NCBI GenBank assembly: GCA_030445245.1
Contig: JAUCSD010000001.1
Span: forward strand, 1-64,000
Source: Candidatus Saccharimonadota bacterium
Lineage (GTDB): Bacteria; Patescibacteriota; Saccharimonadia; Saccharimonadales; Saccharimonadaceae
Length of the DNA: 64,000 bases
Direction: 5' to 3'
Of this stretch, positions 34,699 through 43,023 are shown piece by piece (positions within the stretch are counted from its first letter, which is position 1; each line of letters opens with the position of its first letter). A program made the translations under genes and the position numbers. The notes below the pieces were generated by a model. It was not told where the DNA came from and made no database searches. It saw only the letters and a program-made list of their open reading frames with translations.

Positions 34699-34892
34699 AA
34701 CGCCTCTTAGAGAGTAAGAGTAAGCGGTTATCACCCGCGAAGTTTTGGGAAGAAATCGATACCCGACAGTAGACCCCAACGTGTACGCGACGTAATAGCG
34801 ACCCAAGTAAGCGCTAAGAAGAATCTCTTTTTAGAAACTGGATGGTACCGTCCGAGGCAACTCGGATTCCAGTGACTAAATAGGGATTTTTT
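34699..34892 (+). promoter_or_regulatory. T-box riboswitch leader of ileS
   Basis: The conserved T-box bulge TGGTACCG lies at 34843-34850, inside an antiterminator built from CTGGA / TTCCAG and GTCCGAG / CTCGGA. T-boxes bind uncharged tRNA; here that would be tRNA-Ile, since ileS follows. Two Ile ATC triplets in loop contexts (34730-34732 and 34755-34757) could be the specifier; I cannot decide between them. The alternative hairpin ATTCC / GGGAT before TTTTTT (34883-34891) is weak, so control may be translational. Confidence 0.85.
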
Positions 34893-34953
34893 GTGTTTTT
34901 AAGAAAGGGCGCAAAACCATGCAAGACAGTCAACAAATCGAAGGAGAGACCGT

Positions 34954-37812
34954 ATGAAGTTTAAAGCCAACACCCGTCGCCGTGCATTAGAATATGAAAA
35001 AGCTATCGTCGAGCAATGGAAAGAGAATAAGACATTCGAAAAATCCATCGAACAGCGACCAAAAGCTGATAGTTACGTTTTCTATGATGGCCCACCGTTT
35101 ATTTCGGGTGTGCCGCATCACGGGACGCTGCTTAGTAGTATCGTAAAGGATGCGATTCCTCGTTATCAGACGATGAAGGGTAAGCGCGTTGAACGTGTTT
35201 GGGGTTGGGACGCGCACGGGCTTCCAGCAGAGCGTTATACCGAAAAGAAACTCGGTATCCGTTCACGCCAAGAAGTGATTGAGTATGGTCTTGAAAAGTA
35301 CATCGTCGCGACACGGGCAAACATGCTCGAGACAAGTAGTGCGTGGGAAGATGTTGTCGATCGAATTGGTCGTTGGGTGGACTTTAAAGGCGCCTATAAA
35401 ACCATGGATAAAGACTACATGGAATCTATTTGGTGGGCGTTCAAAGAACTATACGAAAAGGGCAAGATCTATGAAGGTGAAAAGGTACTTATGTACTGTA
35501 CGCTTGATGCAACACCGCTATCTAAAGCGGAAGTTACTATGGACGCTGGCGCGTATAAGGACGTGACTGATCCAAGCGTCTTCGTGAAATTCAAGCTCGT
35601 TGGTGAAGATACGAGTCTGCTTGCCTGGACGACCACGCCATGGACCTTGCCAGCCAATACGGCTGTGGCAGTGAACAAAGATTTTGACTACGTCGAAGTG
35701 GAACAGGGCGGCGAGAAATTTATCTTAGCAAAAGACTTGGTTGAAAAAGTGCTGACCAACGAGAAGCACCAACCACTTGAGTACAAGATCGTTCGTAAGA
35801 TAAAGGGTAAAGACCTGGTTGGTAAGACCTATGAGCCGTTACTTGGTGTCGACCGTGGCGTGAATGCCCATAAGATATGGCATGCCGACTACGTGAGTGA
35901 TGAGAGTGGTTCTGGTATTGTTCACCTCGCACCAGCCTATGGTGAAGAGGACTTCGTGATGGCGCGGGCAGACAAGATCCCTGTTGTTCACGTTATTGAT
36001 GAGAACGGACTCTACTTCGAGAGTGAATGGAAAGGTGAGAATGTCTGGGAGATCAATAAGACGATCGCTAAGACATTGCATGAGCGCGGCATTGTTTGGA
36101 AGATTGAGTATATTCAGCATAGCTATCCACACTGTCACCGCTGTGGGACACGGCTTATGTACCGAGCTCACCCAAGCTGGTTTATGGACATCGATGCGCA
36201 GCGCACCAAGATGCTTGAAAAGAATGAGAACGTCAACTGGTTCCCCGCGCATGTGAAGCATGGTCGGTTCGAGAAGACCGTCCAACAAGCACCAGACTGG
36301 AATATTAGTCGTGACCGTTTCTGGGCGACGGCTATGCCCGTATGGAAGGGTATTGATAAAGACGGTGTTGAACGCGTCAAAGTTATCGGGAGTTACGCTG
36401 AGCTCAAAGAACTATCAGGTAGAGAGCTGGATGATTACCACCGTCCGTGGATTGATGAGATTACCTTTGACGTTGATGGCGTGACGTATACGCGTATCGA
36501 TAAAGTAATGGACAGTTGGTTTGAAGCGGGCAGCATGCCGTTTGCCCAGTTCCATTATCCGTTTGAGAACAAGCAAAAATTCGAAGAGAATTTTCCTGGT
36601 GATTTCATCGTGGAATACATCGGTCAGGTTCGTGCTTGGTTCTACTACATGCACTCCATGAGCGTGGCGCTCTTTGGTGAAAACTCATTCAAGAATGTGA
36701 TCGTGACTGGCAATATCGCTGGCAACGACGGTCGTAAGATGAGTAAGAGCTATGGCAACTATACAGATCCAAACATTCTGATGGATGAGTATAGCGCCGA
36801 TAGCCTTCGCTTCCTGCTCCTTTCAAGTCCACTCCTCAATGGTGAAGACTTTGCCTTGCAGGACAAAGAAGTAGGTGACGTAGCCCGAAAACTCAGTATG
36901 ATCTGGAATATGTACGACTTCTTCACGATGTACGCTGAAGTTGACGATTGGCAGTTCGAGGGTGACTTAAGTGATCCGAGCGAGAGCCTCGAGAATCCAC
37001 TCGACCAGTGGGTGGTAAGCCGTGTCCATCAGCTGACACAGGAAATTGAAAAGCACATGGATGCCTACGATATTCCAAACGCTATGAAACCAATTTTGCC
37101 GTTTATCGAAGATGCTAGTAATTGGTATGTGCGTCGTTCACGCCGTCGTTTCTGGAAATCGGGCGACGACACCGATAAGAACAATGCCTACCGAACGCTT
37201 CACTACGTCCTGACGCAACTTGCTCAGGTGATGGCGCCATTTACGCCATTCCTCGCCGAGGAACTGTACCAGAAGCTTACGGGTGGTGAGAGTGTTCACC
37301 TGCTTGATTGGCCCAAGACTGGTCATATCAACGAACTCGTTGTTCAAGACATGGAGACGGTTCGTGAATACGTGAACGCAGGACTCAGTATTCGTGCCAA
37401 GGAACGCCTGAAAGTTCGTCAGCCACTGGCGAGCGTCACGGTACCGACACTTGGAGAATTCGTGAGCTTCGAAGATGTGCTGACCGAAGAGCTGAATGTG
37501 AAGGCAGTGAAGACCGGTGAAGAACTGAGCCTTGATCTTGAAGTAACGCCTGAGTTGCGACGTGAAGGCCTGATGCGCGAAGTTGTGCGTCATGTGCAGA
37601 ATGCTCGCAAACAAGCCGGTCTTAACGTTGATGATCGAATCGCATTGAGTCTCACGACGGATGATATGGACCTACAAAAGGCGATTAATGAATATCACGA
37701 CACGATTGCTACTGAGACGCTCGCAGAAACAATCGGCAAGCAGGAGCATGCGTATTCTGCTGAACTCAAAGTCGAAGGCGCCCTGCTCAAAGTATCACTG
37801 CAAAAAGCCTAA
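34954..37812 (+). CDS. ileS: Isoleucyl-tRNA synthetase
   Basis: 952 aa. Class I synthetase: HIGH-type motif in PPFISGVPHHGTLL (about residues 46-59), the CP1 editing domain with TTTPWTLPANT (about 227-237), and KMSKS in DGRKMSKSYGN (about 592). A Cys pair CHRCG (about 396) may bind zinc. The C-terminal anticodon-binding region ends in a long tail as in the large archaeal/eukaryotic-type IleRS, a type also known from some mupirocin-resistant bacteria. SD GGAGAGA precedes the ATG. Regulated by the T-box. Confidence 0.96.
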   Translation: MKFKANTRRRALEYEKAIVEQWKENKTFEKSIEQRPKADSYVFYDGPPFISGVPHHGTLLSSIVKDAIPRYQTMKGKRVERVWGWDAHGLPAERYTEKKLGIRSRQEVIEYGLEKYIVATRANMLETSSAWEDVVDRIGRWVDFKGAYKTMDKDYMESIWWAFKELYEKGKIYEGEKVLMYCTLDATPLSKAEVTMDAGAYKDVTDPSVFVKFKLVGEDTSLLAWTTTPWTLPANTAVAVNKDFDYVEVEQGGEKFILAKDLVEKVLTNEKHQPLEYKIVRKIKGKDLVGKTYEPLLGVDRGVNAHKIWHADYVSDESGSGIVHLAPAYGEEDFVMARADKIPVVHVIDENGLYFESEWKGENVWEINKTIAKTLHERGIVWKIEYIQHSYPHCHRCGTRLMYRAHPSWFMDIDAQRTKMLEKNENVNWFPAHVKHGRFEKTVQQAPDWNISRDRFWATAMPVWKGIDKDGVERVKVIGSYAELKELSGRELDDYHRPWIDEITFDVDGVTYTRIDKVMDSWFEAGSMPFAQFHYPFENKQKFEENFPGDFIVEYIGQVRAWFYYMHSMSVALFGENSFKNVIVTGNIAGNDGRKMSKSYGNYTDPNILMDEYSADSLRFLLLSSPLLNGEDFALQDKEVGDVARKLSMIWNMYDFFTMYAEVDDWQFEGDLSDPSESLENPLDQWVVSRVHQLTQEIEKHMDAYDIPNAMKPILPFIEDASNWYVRRSRRRFWKSGDDTDKNNAYRTLHYVLTQLAQVMAPFTPFLAEELYQKLTGGESVHLLDWPKTGHINELVVQDMETVREYVNAGLSIRAKERLKVRQPLASVTVPTLGEFVSFEDVLTEELNVKAVKTGEELSLDLEVTPELRREGLMREVVRHVQNARKQAGLNVDDRIALSLTTDDMDLQKAINEYHDTIATETLAETIGKQEHAYSAELKVEGALLKVSLQKA

Positions 37813-37889
37813 AAACACGCTTACAGGCAAGGCGATGGGATACGCTGCCCCCATTCTTATTCATCCTTAAAAGTAGCGGTTGAACGGAT

Positions 37890-38080
37890 AGTAACGACGG
37901 CACATCACTAGACCTAGCAACCTGTAGTGATGCATTGCTCTGATAACTCGCAACAAATTGATTACTGTTGGTTGATGTAGCACCACGGGTGGTGCTATCG
38001 GCTGGCCGGACTGGCTTCGAGAAGGCCAATGGAGGGCTTTGGCTCCTCGGCTACTAACAAGAGCCGGGGAGCATACCTAA
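37890..38080. other. Intergenic block of stable hairpins, possible structured RNA
   Basis: No gene between ileS and 38178. Four stems stand close together: CATCACTA / TAGTGATG (37903-37932), TAGCACCA / TGGTGCTA (37978-37997), GGCTTC / GAAGGCC (about 38013-38027) and an 11-bp GCTCCTCGGCT / AGCCGGGGAGC (38042-38072). It does not fit tmRNA, RNase P RNA, SRP RNA or tRNA. The strand is not certain and no clear promoter is visible. Confidence 0.4.
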
Positions 38081-38085
38081 ATAAA

Positions 38086-38108
38086 AAAGACTCCATTAGG
38101 AATCTTTA
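38086..38108 (-). terminator. Terminator of GC-rich gene 38178
   Basis: On the minus strand AAAGATTCC-TAAT-GGAGTCTTT is followed by TTTATTT. A second, longer GC hairpin (GGAGGTGG...CCACCTC, about 38121-38154) lies between it and the gene end. Confidence 0.75.
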
Positions 38109-38177
38109 TCTGTAGGGGGTTAGGAGGTGGACCGCGATATACGCGGCCCACCTCAGTGGATGTCTTCGAATCGTCCT

Positions 38178-38936
38178 CTACCTCACGTTCACCGGAATGA
38201 GACCATTGGCGCTCCTATCTTTGACAGGAGCAACGCATGGAGGCATCGTTACCTCCAGAGAACCGTCCTTCATTCGTGTGACCGACGCGCCGACCGAGTA
38301 TCCGTACTCGGGACCAAGAAGCTCGCGCATCAGAAGAAGGTCAATCATGTACGTTTTCCCGTCGGGGGTCTCGCGAATGAAGCCGGGCGCCGTCCAGGCC
38401 GTCTCACCGGGCTTCAGGTCTGCAGTTTTCCGGTGGCCCTTCAGGACTTCCGGAAACTCGACAGCGCTGCCCTTGGTCGTTGTGGTTGCCGTGAGCTCAT
38501 GCGTACTCGGATCCCAGTACGTCAGGACGCTTACGGGCTTCCAACTGGTGGGATCGGGGGTGACATTGCTCTCGTGGGTATACCCCACGGGCAAGCTGAC
38601 ATGGTAAGCGTTGCCTACCTTCTCCACGGTACCGCACGCGATGCGGAGGTCGCAGCTCGTCAAGCTCATGTCCGTCCGCACGTAGGTGCGGCCATCGATC
38701 ACGATTACGTCAAAGCCGGGTTCGTCTCGGTGCGGGGAAGCATTGAGTCGCGTCTGGTATGCGAGGCGATCAGGGAACGCCTCTTCCGGAGTCGGAGACA
38801 CCGTAAGCGTGGCGAACGGTCGGAGCGTCGTGTCCGGCTTAGACACGGACCTACTTACCGTTATGAGCACGAGAGCGAGTAGGGTTAGGAGGGCTGCCGC
38901 TATCGCGATAGTCCCAGTCCGTTTGCGACTGTTCAC
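38178..38936 (-). CDS. GC-rich membrane-anchored protein, function unknown
   Basis: 252 aa from a GTG. Signal-anchor at about residues 9-29, then an extracytoplasmic part rich in beta strands, with two Cys (TSCDLRIACGT) about 7 apart and a third near the end (PPCVAP). Codon use is strongly G/C at third positions. It has a TTGACA promoter at 38989-39017 (minus) and its own terminators. No family recognised. It lies next to, and divergent from, the TasA/SipW-like island. Confidence 0.68.
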   Translation of the reverse strand: MNSRKRTGTIAIAAALLTLLALVLITVSRSVSKPDTTLRPFATLTVSPTPEEAFPDRLAYQTRLNASPHRDEPGFDVIVIDGRTYVRTDMSLTSCDLRIACGTVEKVGNAYHVSLPVGYTHESNVTPDPTSWKPVSVLTYWDPSTHELTATTTTKGSAVEFPEVLKGHRKTADLKPGETAWTAPGFIRETPDGKTYMIDLLLMRELLGPEYGYSVGASVTRMKDGSLEVTMPPCVAPVKDRSANGLIPVNVR

Positions 38937-38988
38937 TTGAGTCTACTCTCTCTTGAGAGGGTGGATGAACGGAAGATCATCTGTCATC

Positions 38989-39017
38989 ATAATGACATTT
39001 ATATGAATGATTGTCAA
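38989..39017 (-). promoter_or_regulatory. Promoter of GC-rich gene 38178
   Basis: On the minus strand: -35 TTGACA (39017-39012), 17 bp, -10 CATTAT (38994-38989). The leader is about 50 nt. Confidence 0.6.
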
Positions 39018-39366
39018 TTATTTCGACCATTCACCATCCATTCATATCGCTTTATGGGAATGGCGATCTGATTTGACGGGCAGAGGAGTAGCCAGGCGCC
39101 AATAGTGAAGTGTTTGTTTGAGGATGTCGAGCCTTCTGATATCCACTTGCTGGCCGTAGCTTCAAGGTCCCGCAGGACCTGGCACTGGCTCAACTGACAC
39201 TTGAGGACTGATGAACGCTGTCCGCGCGGCGCGTTCCGCCGCGTTCCTGATCTCGTCCAGTCCCTACTAGGCAAGTGGTCCCGTCAACGACGGGGTCCAC
39301 TTCAATTTCTAAGGGTGTTGATTAATATGTAAGTCAACCTAAAATAGACTTATTAACAAAAAGGTG
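39018..39366. other. GC-rich intergenic stretch with gene remnant
   Basis: About 350 nt without a supported gene. A 19-codon frame (ATG 39211 to TAG 39270, MNAVRAARSAAFLISS...) runs into the terminator at 39272 and may be a remnant or a very small protein. Nothing else is seen. Confidence 0.4.
39272..39310 (+). terminator. Terminator-like hairpin upstream of TasA-like island
   Basis: AAGTGGTCCCGTC-AAC-GACGGGGTCCACTT, then CAATTTCT. It isolates the island from upstream transcription. Confidence 0.7.
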
Positions 39367-39395
39367 TTGACATATTTATATGATCCGAGTATGAT
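39367..39395 (+). promoter_or_regulatory. Promoter of the TasA/SipW-like operon
   Basis: -35 TTGACA (39367-39372), 17 bp, -10 TATGAT (39390-39395). Predicted leader of about 110 nt, unusually long for this genome. Confidence 0.78.
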
Positions 39396-39401
39396 GGTTT
39401 G

Positions 39402-39512
39402 AGTGTCACGCCTAAAAAGCGAGCACAACCCAGATTGTTGGGCGCAGAAACAGGGTACGACAAGGTTCTCATTTCTACGTGGCGAAAGCCACAGAACGGC
39501 AGGACGTCACTC
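39402..39512 (+). promoter_or_regulatory. Structured leader of the TasA-like gene
   Basis: The leader forms CCCA / TGGG (39430-39443 region) and a strong GTGGC-GAAA-GCCAC hairpin (about 39479-39492) with a GNRA-type tetraloop, 20 nt before the ATG. It does not match the c-di-GMP (GEMM) or other riboswitch cores that I know. It may control translation. Confidence 0.4.
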
Positions 39513-40055
39513 ATGTCTCGCATCTCCCGCAAGAAGCTCATCGGAATCGTCGTCGCGGGCCTCGCGGCCCTCGGTATCGCCACCGCGCTCGTTCTCCCCA
39601 GCACCGGGGCGGACTTCACGGCCAGCGACATCGGGACGGTCAACGTGTCGACTGCCACTCTCTCGCTCAGCCTGAGCGACGACAGTGGTTCCAGCGGCAC
39701 CTTCGACCTGAACTTCACGAACCTGGCGCCCGGCGCGCAGCAGGTCCGCAACTTCTACGTGAAGAACACGGGCAGCATCGCGGCGAACGTCAAGATCGGC
39801 AACCCGGTCTCCGGCGTCGTCTTCACGGCCCCGGCGGGCCAGACTCCCGACCCGGCCCAGTTGAAGTTCGGCGTCGACGGCTACCTGGCCCTGACGCCGG
39901 CCACCAGCATCGGCACTTCGATCCCGCTCGGCTCCATCGGCGCCGGCGAGACCAAGGGCTACACGCTGAGGGTCTCGCTCGACCAGGCCGCCGGCAACAA
40001 CTGGCAGGGTGTCTCCGTCGGCGCTACCGCCACGGTCACGCTCAACCAGCAGTAG
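39513..40055 (+). CDS. TasA/camelysin-like fibre protein
   Basis: 180 aa. N-terminal signal with KKLIGIVVAGLAALGIATAL (residues about 7-26) and the typical SipW-cognate region, then a beta-sandwich: ADFTASDIGTVNVSTATLSLSLSD, NLAPGAQQVRNFYVKNTGS and a GETKGYTLRVSL strand. This is the pattern of the TasA/CalY family, whose B. subtilis member forms biofilm fibres. Third codon positions are almost all G/C. ATG 39513 is chosen because the mature signal begins there; the frame is open upstream. The partner peptidase is encoded at 40666. Confidence 0.82.
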   Translation: MSRISRKKLIGIVVAGLAALGIATALVLPSTGADFTASDIGTVNVSTATLSLSLSDDSGSSGTFDLNFTNLAPGAQQVRNFYVKNTGSIAANVKIGNPVSGVVFTAPAGQTPDPAQLKFGVDGYLALTPATSIGTSIPLGSIGAGETKGYTLRVSLDQAAGNNWQGVSVGATATVTLNQQ

Positions 40056-40086
40056 GCCGTCCGGTCAGCAATCTCGGGTTGTGAAC

Positions 40087-40133
40087 ACCACCCCGGGCCC
40101 CCTCCACGCATCGGCGAGGGAGGCCCGGGGTGC
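40087..40133 (+). terminator. GC hairpin between TasA-like and PT-rich genes
   Basis: CACCCCGGGCCCCCTC / GAGGGAGGCCCGGGGTG, very stable, without a T-run. It could end or weaken transcription after the fibre gene, keeping fibre mRNA above peptidase mRNA. Confidence 0.55.
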
Positions 40134-40247
40134 ACACCCCATTCGTACAACTTCAAGCTATTGATATGCGCTTGAGGATCCGAACAACTTCGGAGCCTAA
40201 CGCACCTACCCATAGTTTCATCCTGATAAGAAGGAGTGATGAGCGAT

Positions 40248-40685
40248 ATGCGCCGCCGCATCCGACGTCTCTCGTTGACGACACTGTTCGCAATTGTCGC
40301 CGCGAGTACCGGGTATTTCCTGATCCCGCCAACTAGTGCGAGTCTTCAGGACACTCAGCAGGGAACGATCCACATCACGATCAGCATCCCCGCAGAGCCG
40401 ACTAGCTCCGAGCCGACATCTCCGCCGCGGCGCCCTCGAGTGTCTTCGGTGACTGCGAACCCTAGTGGTATGCCGTCAACGAAATCAAGTCCTTCGGGGT
40501 CCCCGACACCAGAGGAGACCACTACGACTCCGACTACGGCGCCGAAAACCCCTGAACCCTCGAGAACAACGCCCGCAGTCCAACCGACTGAGGAGAAGAG
40601 TCCGAAACCGTCAGACACTGCGACCGCAACACCGACCGTTACGCCTTTCGACAAGGAGACAAGCGATGACCAAGCGTCTTCGTAA
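40248..40685 (+). CDS. Pro/Thr/Ser-rich secreted protein
   Basis: 145 aa. A signal-like N-terminus (RRIRRLSLTTLFAIVAAST) is followed by about 100 residues of P/T/S/E low complexity (SGSPTPEETTTTPTTAPKT), a stalk or anchor. No sortase motif at its end. The ATG at 40248 is preferred: AAGGAGTGA ends 8 nt before it, while two earlier starts overlap the SD. It overlaps sipW by 20 nt. It is probably part of the fibre system as a minor or anchoring subunit (inference). Confidence 0.68.
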   Translation: MRRRIRRLSLTTLFAIVAASTGYFLIPPTSASLQDTQQGTIHITISIPAEPTSSEPTSPPRRPRVSSVTANPSGMPSTKSSPSGSPTPEETTTTPTTAPKTPEPSRTTPAVQPTEEKSPKPSDTATATPTVTPFDKETSDDQASS

Positions 40686-41172
40686 CACCGCCATCTGGTC
40701 CATCGCTGTGCTGATCGCACTTTGCGGTGCGTTCCTTCTGGCGACGAGCTACGGCGTCCAGGTTCACGCCGTCAAGTCGGGGTCCATGGTGGGTACGCTG
40801 CCCAAAGGCGCGATCGTCATCACTCATCCCGAGAAGAACTTGAAACGGCGTGATGTCATTCTGTTCCACAACCCCGGTGATCGTACGGGTCTCACAACCC
40901 ATACGTTCCTCGGTTACAACAAAGATGGCAGTCTGATCACCAAGGGCGACGCCAACCCGTCGGTGGACAACTTCGATCAGCCGCCGCACCAGTCTGACGT
41001 CGTCGGGAAGGTGTGGCGTCACGTCGATGTCTTCGCGCCGTCGTTCTGGCTGACTCTGCGAGGAATCATCGTTGTCGTCTGCCTGGCCTTCTTGCTGCTG
41101 GGCTGGTGGCTGTACCAGTCTGCGGATGAAACTGAAAAAGCGTCGAACTCAACCGAGGTCGACGCGATCTAA
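40666..41172 (+). CDS. sipW: SipW-like (ER-type) signal peptidase I
   Basis: 168 aa. An N-terminal span, catalytic Ser40 in KSGSMVG, then His79 in LTTHTFLG where ordinary SPase I has Lys, and GSLITKGDANPSVDNFD with the conserved Gly-Asp and Asp residues. A C-terminal span (about 130-152) follows. Ser/His chemistry and two spans define the ER/SipW type, which matures TasA-type fibre proteins. SD AAGGAG lies 8 nt before the ATG. Last gene of the island; a long terminator follows. Confidence 0.85.
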   Translation: MTKRLRNTAIWSIAVLIALCGAFLLATSYGVQVHAVKSGSMVGTLPKGAIVITHPEKNLKRRDVILFHNPGDRTGLTTHTFLGYNKDGSLITKGDANPSVDNFDQPPHQSDVVGKVWRHVDVFAPSFWLTLRGIIVVVCLAFLLLGWWLYQSADETEKASNSTEVDAI

Positions 41173-41200
41173 CCCGTCTGACCACTCCGACTACGCGTCG

Positions 41201-41247
41201 AGCAAATGCTCCGCCGACTCGGGTTGGTCGGCGGGTGTTTGCTTTTA
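41201..41247 (+). terminator. Long-stem terminator of TasA/SipW-like operon
   Basis: AGCAAA...CCGCCGAC / GTCGGCGG...TTTGCT, then TTTT. Between it and 41474 lies about 225 nt with only a TATGAT -10 (41441-41446). Confidence 0.82.
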
Positions 41248-41473
41248 GGGGTACGTGCGCATAGGTGAGGCAGGTTAGAGGGATAGTTTTTTGTTTGGCA
41301 GTAGATAGTGTTGCTCGGTCAGGGGCCGTGACATATAGCGATATTGAGTCTATGTCGTACGTGGATTCAGTAGCACCGGTGCGGCTGTATATAATGCATA
41401 GCCATTGATCGACTTGTATATCACAGAAACGGAACTGTAGTATGATAAAAGGTAATAAGTGGGGGAAATAAAT

Positions 41474-42154
41474 ATGAATGAAGAGCCAACGTTCCAGCGT
41501 CCAATCGTAAGTGAAACTCCATCACCGTTCCCGGTGAAGAAGAGTCATAGAGGCATAAAACGTGTAGGTATTGTTATTCTTTTCTTGCTACTTCTTGGTG
41601 CTGCTGGGTATGGCGCGTATTACGTCTTGATGCAGAATAGGGATTTGCAAAGTGCGCAGACTAATTTGTCGAACGAGCAGGCGAAGGGTAAATCTTTAGC
41701 TGCTGAAAACAGTGAACTAAAAAATCAAGTAGCAGCAAAGTCGGCTACGCCGACGATTACCGATACGCTACCTAATGGTAAAATGATTACGTATGCAGAT
41801 ACGGCCGCTAACAGGAATATTCTTTGGTGGAGCAGCGGTTCAACCTTGCTTAAAGATAATTCTATAAAATTGTCACATAAGGGCTATCAGCAGTACCTTA
41901 GTATGGTAGACGACAGTCTAGTCGCTAGTGTATGTGGAACGGATCAAAATCTAAAAGCTCTCCGAACGAATATTGTATATGGCCTTATCGATACCACGAC
42001 AAAGAAAATAACCGCACCGCAGAATCAGAACTGCGTAGAGGCGATAGCGTCCACGGACAATAAAGATGCGGTATCACGGGTTGCAGCGCAAAAGGTGCTT
42101 GATGGAATCAAGGCTGATGTTGCGGCATTTATAGCATCTGCAACAATAAAGTAA
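41474..42154 (+). CDS. Membrane-anchored coiled-coil protein, function unknown
   Basis: 226 aa. Cytoplasmic N-terminus of about 28 residues, one membrane span (about 31-55), then a short coiled coil (about 58-90: LQSAQTNLSNEQAKGKSLAAENSELKNQV). The C-terminal extracytoplasmic domain has two Cys that could pair (VASVCGTD, NQNCVEA). The SD GGGGGA fixes the ATG at 41474. The base composition is that of the core genome, not of the neighbouring island. No family recognised. Confidence 0.68.
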   Translation: MNEEPTFQRPIVSETPSPFPVKKSHRGIKRVGIVILFLLLLGAAGYGAYYVLMQNRDLQSAQTNLSNEQAKGKSLAAENSELKNQVAAKSATPTITDTLPNGKMITYADTAANRNILWWSSGSTLLKDNSIKLSHKGYQQYLSMVDDSLVASVCGTDQNLKALRTNIVYGLIDTTTKKITAPQNQNCVEAIASTDNKDAVSRVAAQKVLDGIKADVAAFIASATIK

Positions 42155-42174
42155 TCTCAAGTTAAGAACACGAA

Positions 42175-43023
42175 CTAGAGGTTGAGCAGGCTCAGTGGTC
42201 TCGGTGGCTCAGCAGGATCATCGCCATCTTCATCGATTGGTAGCCAGATTTTTACAGATTCATTATTTTTTATTGTCTCAAGCGTTGTCGTAGCGAAAGT
42301 AATTTCCTCGTATGAATCTTGAAGTTCTTTAGCTATTCGCTTACGGAGCCGCTTCTGCATGCTCGTATTGGCACATGCCATAAGGATAGTAGGAAACATG
42401 GTGCCAGTCTCACTCCAATCTCCGTCCTCACTATATTTGAAGTAAGTCTTTAGTTTTCTGATGAGGACAAAAAACGGCTGGGTATCTTCAAAGATATCGA
42501 GAAAGAATTGAGGCTCGTCATCGTTATCTCCAAGGCGAATATAGGCGTCTGGGAGAGAGCTAGGGAGGTAGTCGTAACATTCGTAGTTGAGACGGCTCTT
42601 TGTGCGATATATGATATTGTCTTTTGCCAGGTACTGCTGTTTTAAAACAAGATATACTTGCAGCACATTCGAACAGTGCTCAACAAAATTCTCGGAGACA
42701 TTCATATTCCTGTAGATTTGTTTGAAATTAATCGGCTCATGTGGTTCGCGAGGAATTAAAGAATCTAGTGTTTTGACACCTCTTGGAAGAAGGTAATATG
42801 CGGCAGGTTTGCCCCTAAGCTTATAAGTCTTGTCGTAACGCTTGGCTATGAATCCTTGGTCTTCGAGTATCTTGAGTCGGTTTTGAACGGGCCTGATAGT
42901 TTGTTTATGTTGATAGGAGGCTATTTGTTTACAACTGGCAAATCGAAATCGATACAGGAGTTCTAAGATGTCTACTTGTTCCGAGTTTAGTTTTTTACGA
43001 TGTTTTGGTTGTGTGCTGCTCAT
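42175..43023 (-). CDS. Replication-relaxation family protein
   Basis: 282 aa. Residues about 12-85 form a winged helix (LNSEQVDILELLYRFRFASCKQIA ... NRLKILEDQGFIAKR), followed by a domain with the family's YLLPRGVKTLDSL segment and a nuclease-like region (QFFLDIFEDTQPF). The family occurs on conjugative elements and plasmids of Gram-positive bacteria, near relaxases. Here it stands alone, with no relaxase or transfer genes near it. An AT-rich 345-nt gap precedes it. Confidence 0.75.
   Translation of the reverse strand: MSSTQPKHRKKLNSEQVDILELLYRFRFASCKQIASYQHKQTIRPVQNRLKILEDQGFIAKRYDKTYKLRGKPAAYYLLPRGVKTLDSLIPREPHEPINFKQIYRNMNVSENFVEHCSNVLQVYLVLKQQYLAKDNIIYRTKSRLNYECYDYLPSSLPDAYIRLGDNDDEPQFFLDIFEDTQPFFVLIRKLKTYFKYSEDGDWSETGTMFPTILMACANTSMQKRLRKRIAKELQDSYEEITFATTTLETIKNNESVKIWLPIDEDGDDPAEPPRPLSLLNL

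Noticed and set aside
37787-38029. Minus frame in the hairpin block after ileS
   Set aside because: No ribosome site or family, and it runs across the stems and into ileS.
39014-39274. Minus frame of 86 codons upstream of the TasA-like island
   Set aside because: No start signal, low-complexity shadow composition, and it overlaps the terminator at 39272.
39402-39512. c-di-GMP (GEMM) riboswitch before the TasA-like gene
   Set aside because: The conserved GEMM core and tetraloop receptor are not found; only a simple GAAA-capped stem is present.
39479-40084. Long second frame over the TasA-like gene
   Set aside because: It is Arg/Gly/His/Pro-rich, the usual shadow in GC-rich DNA; the other frame has a signal peptide and family pattern.
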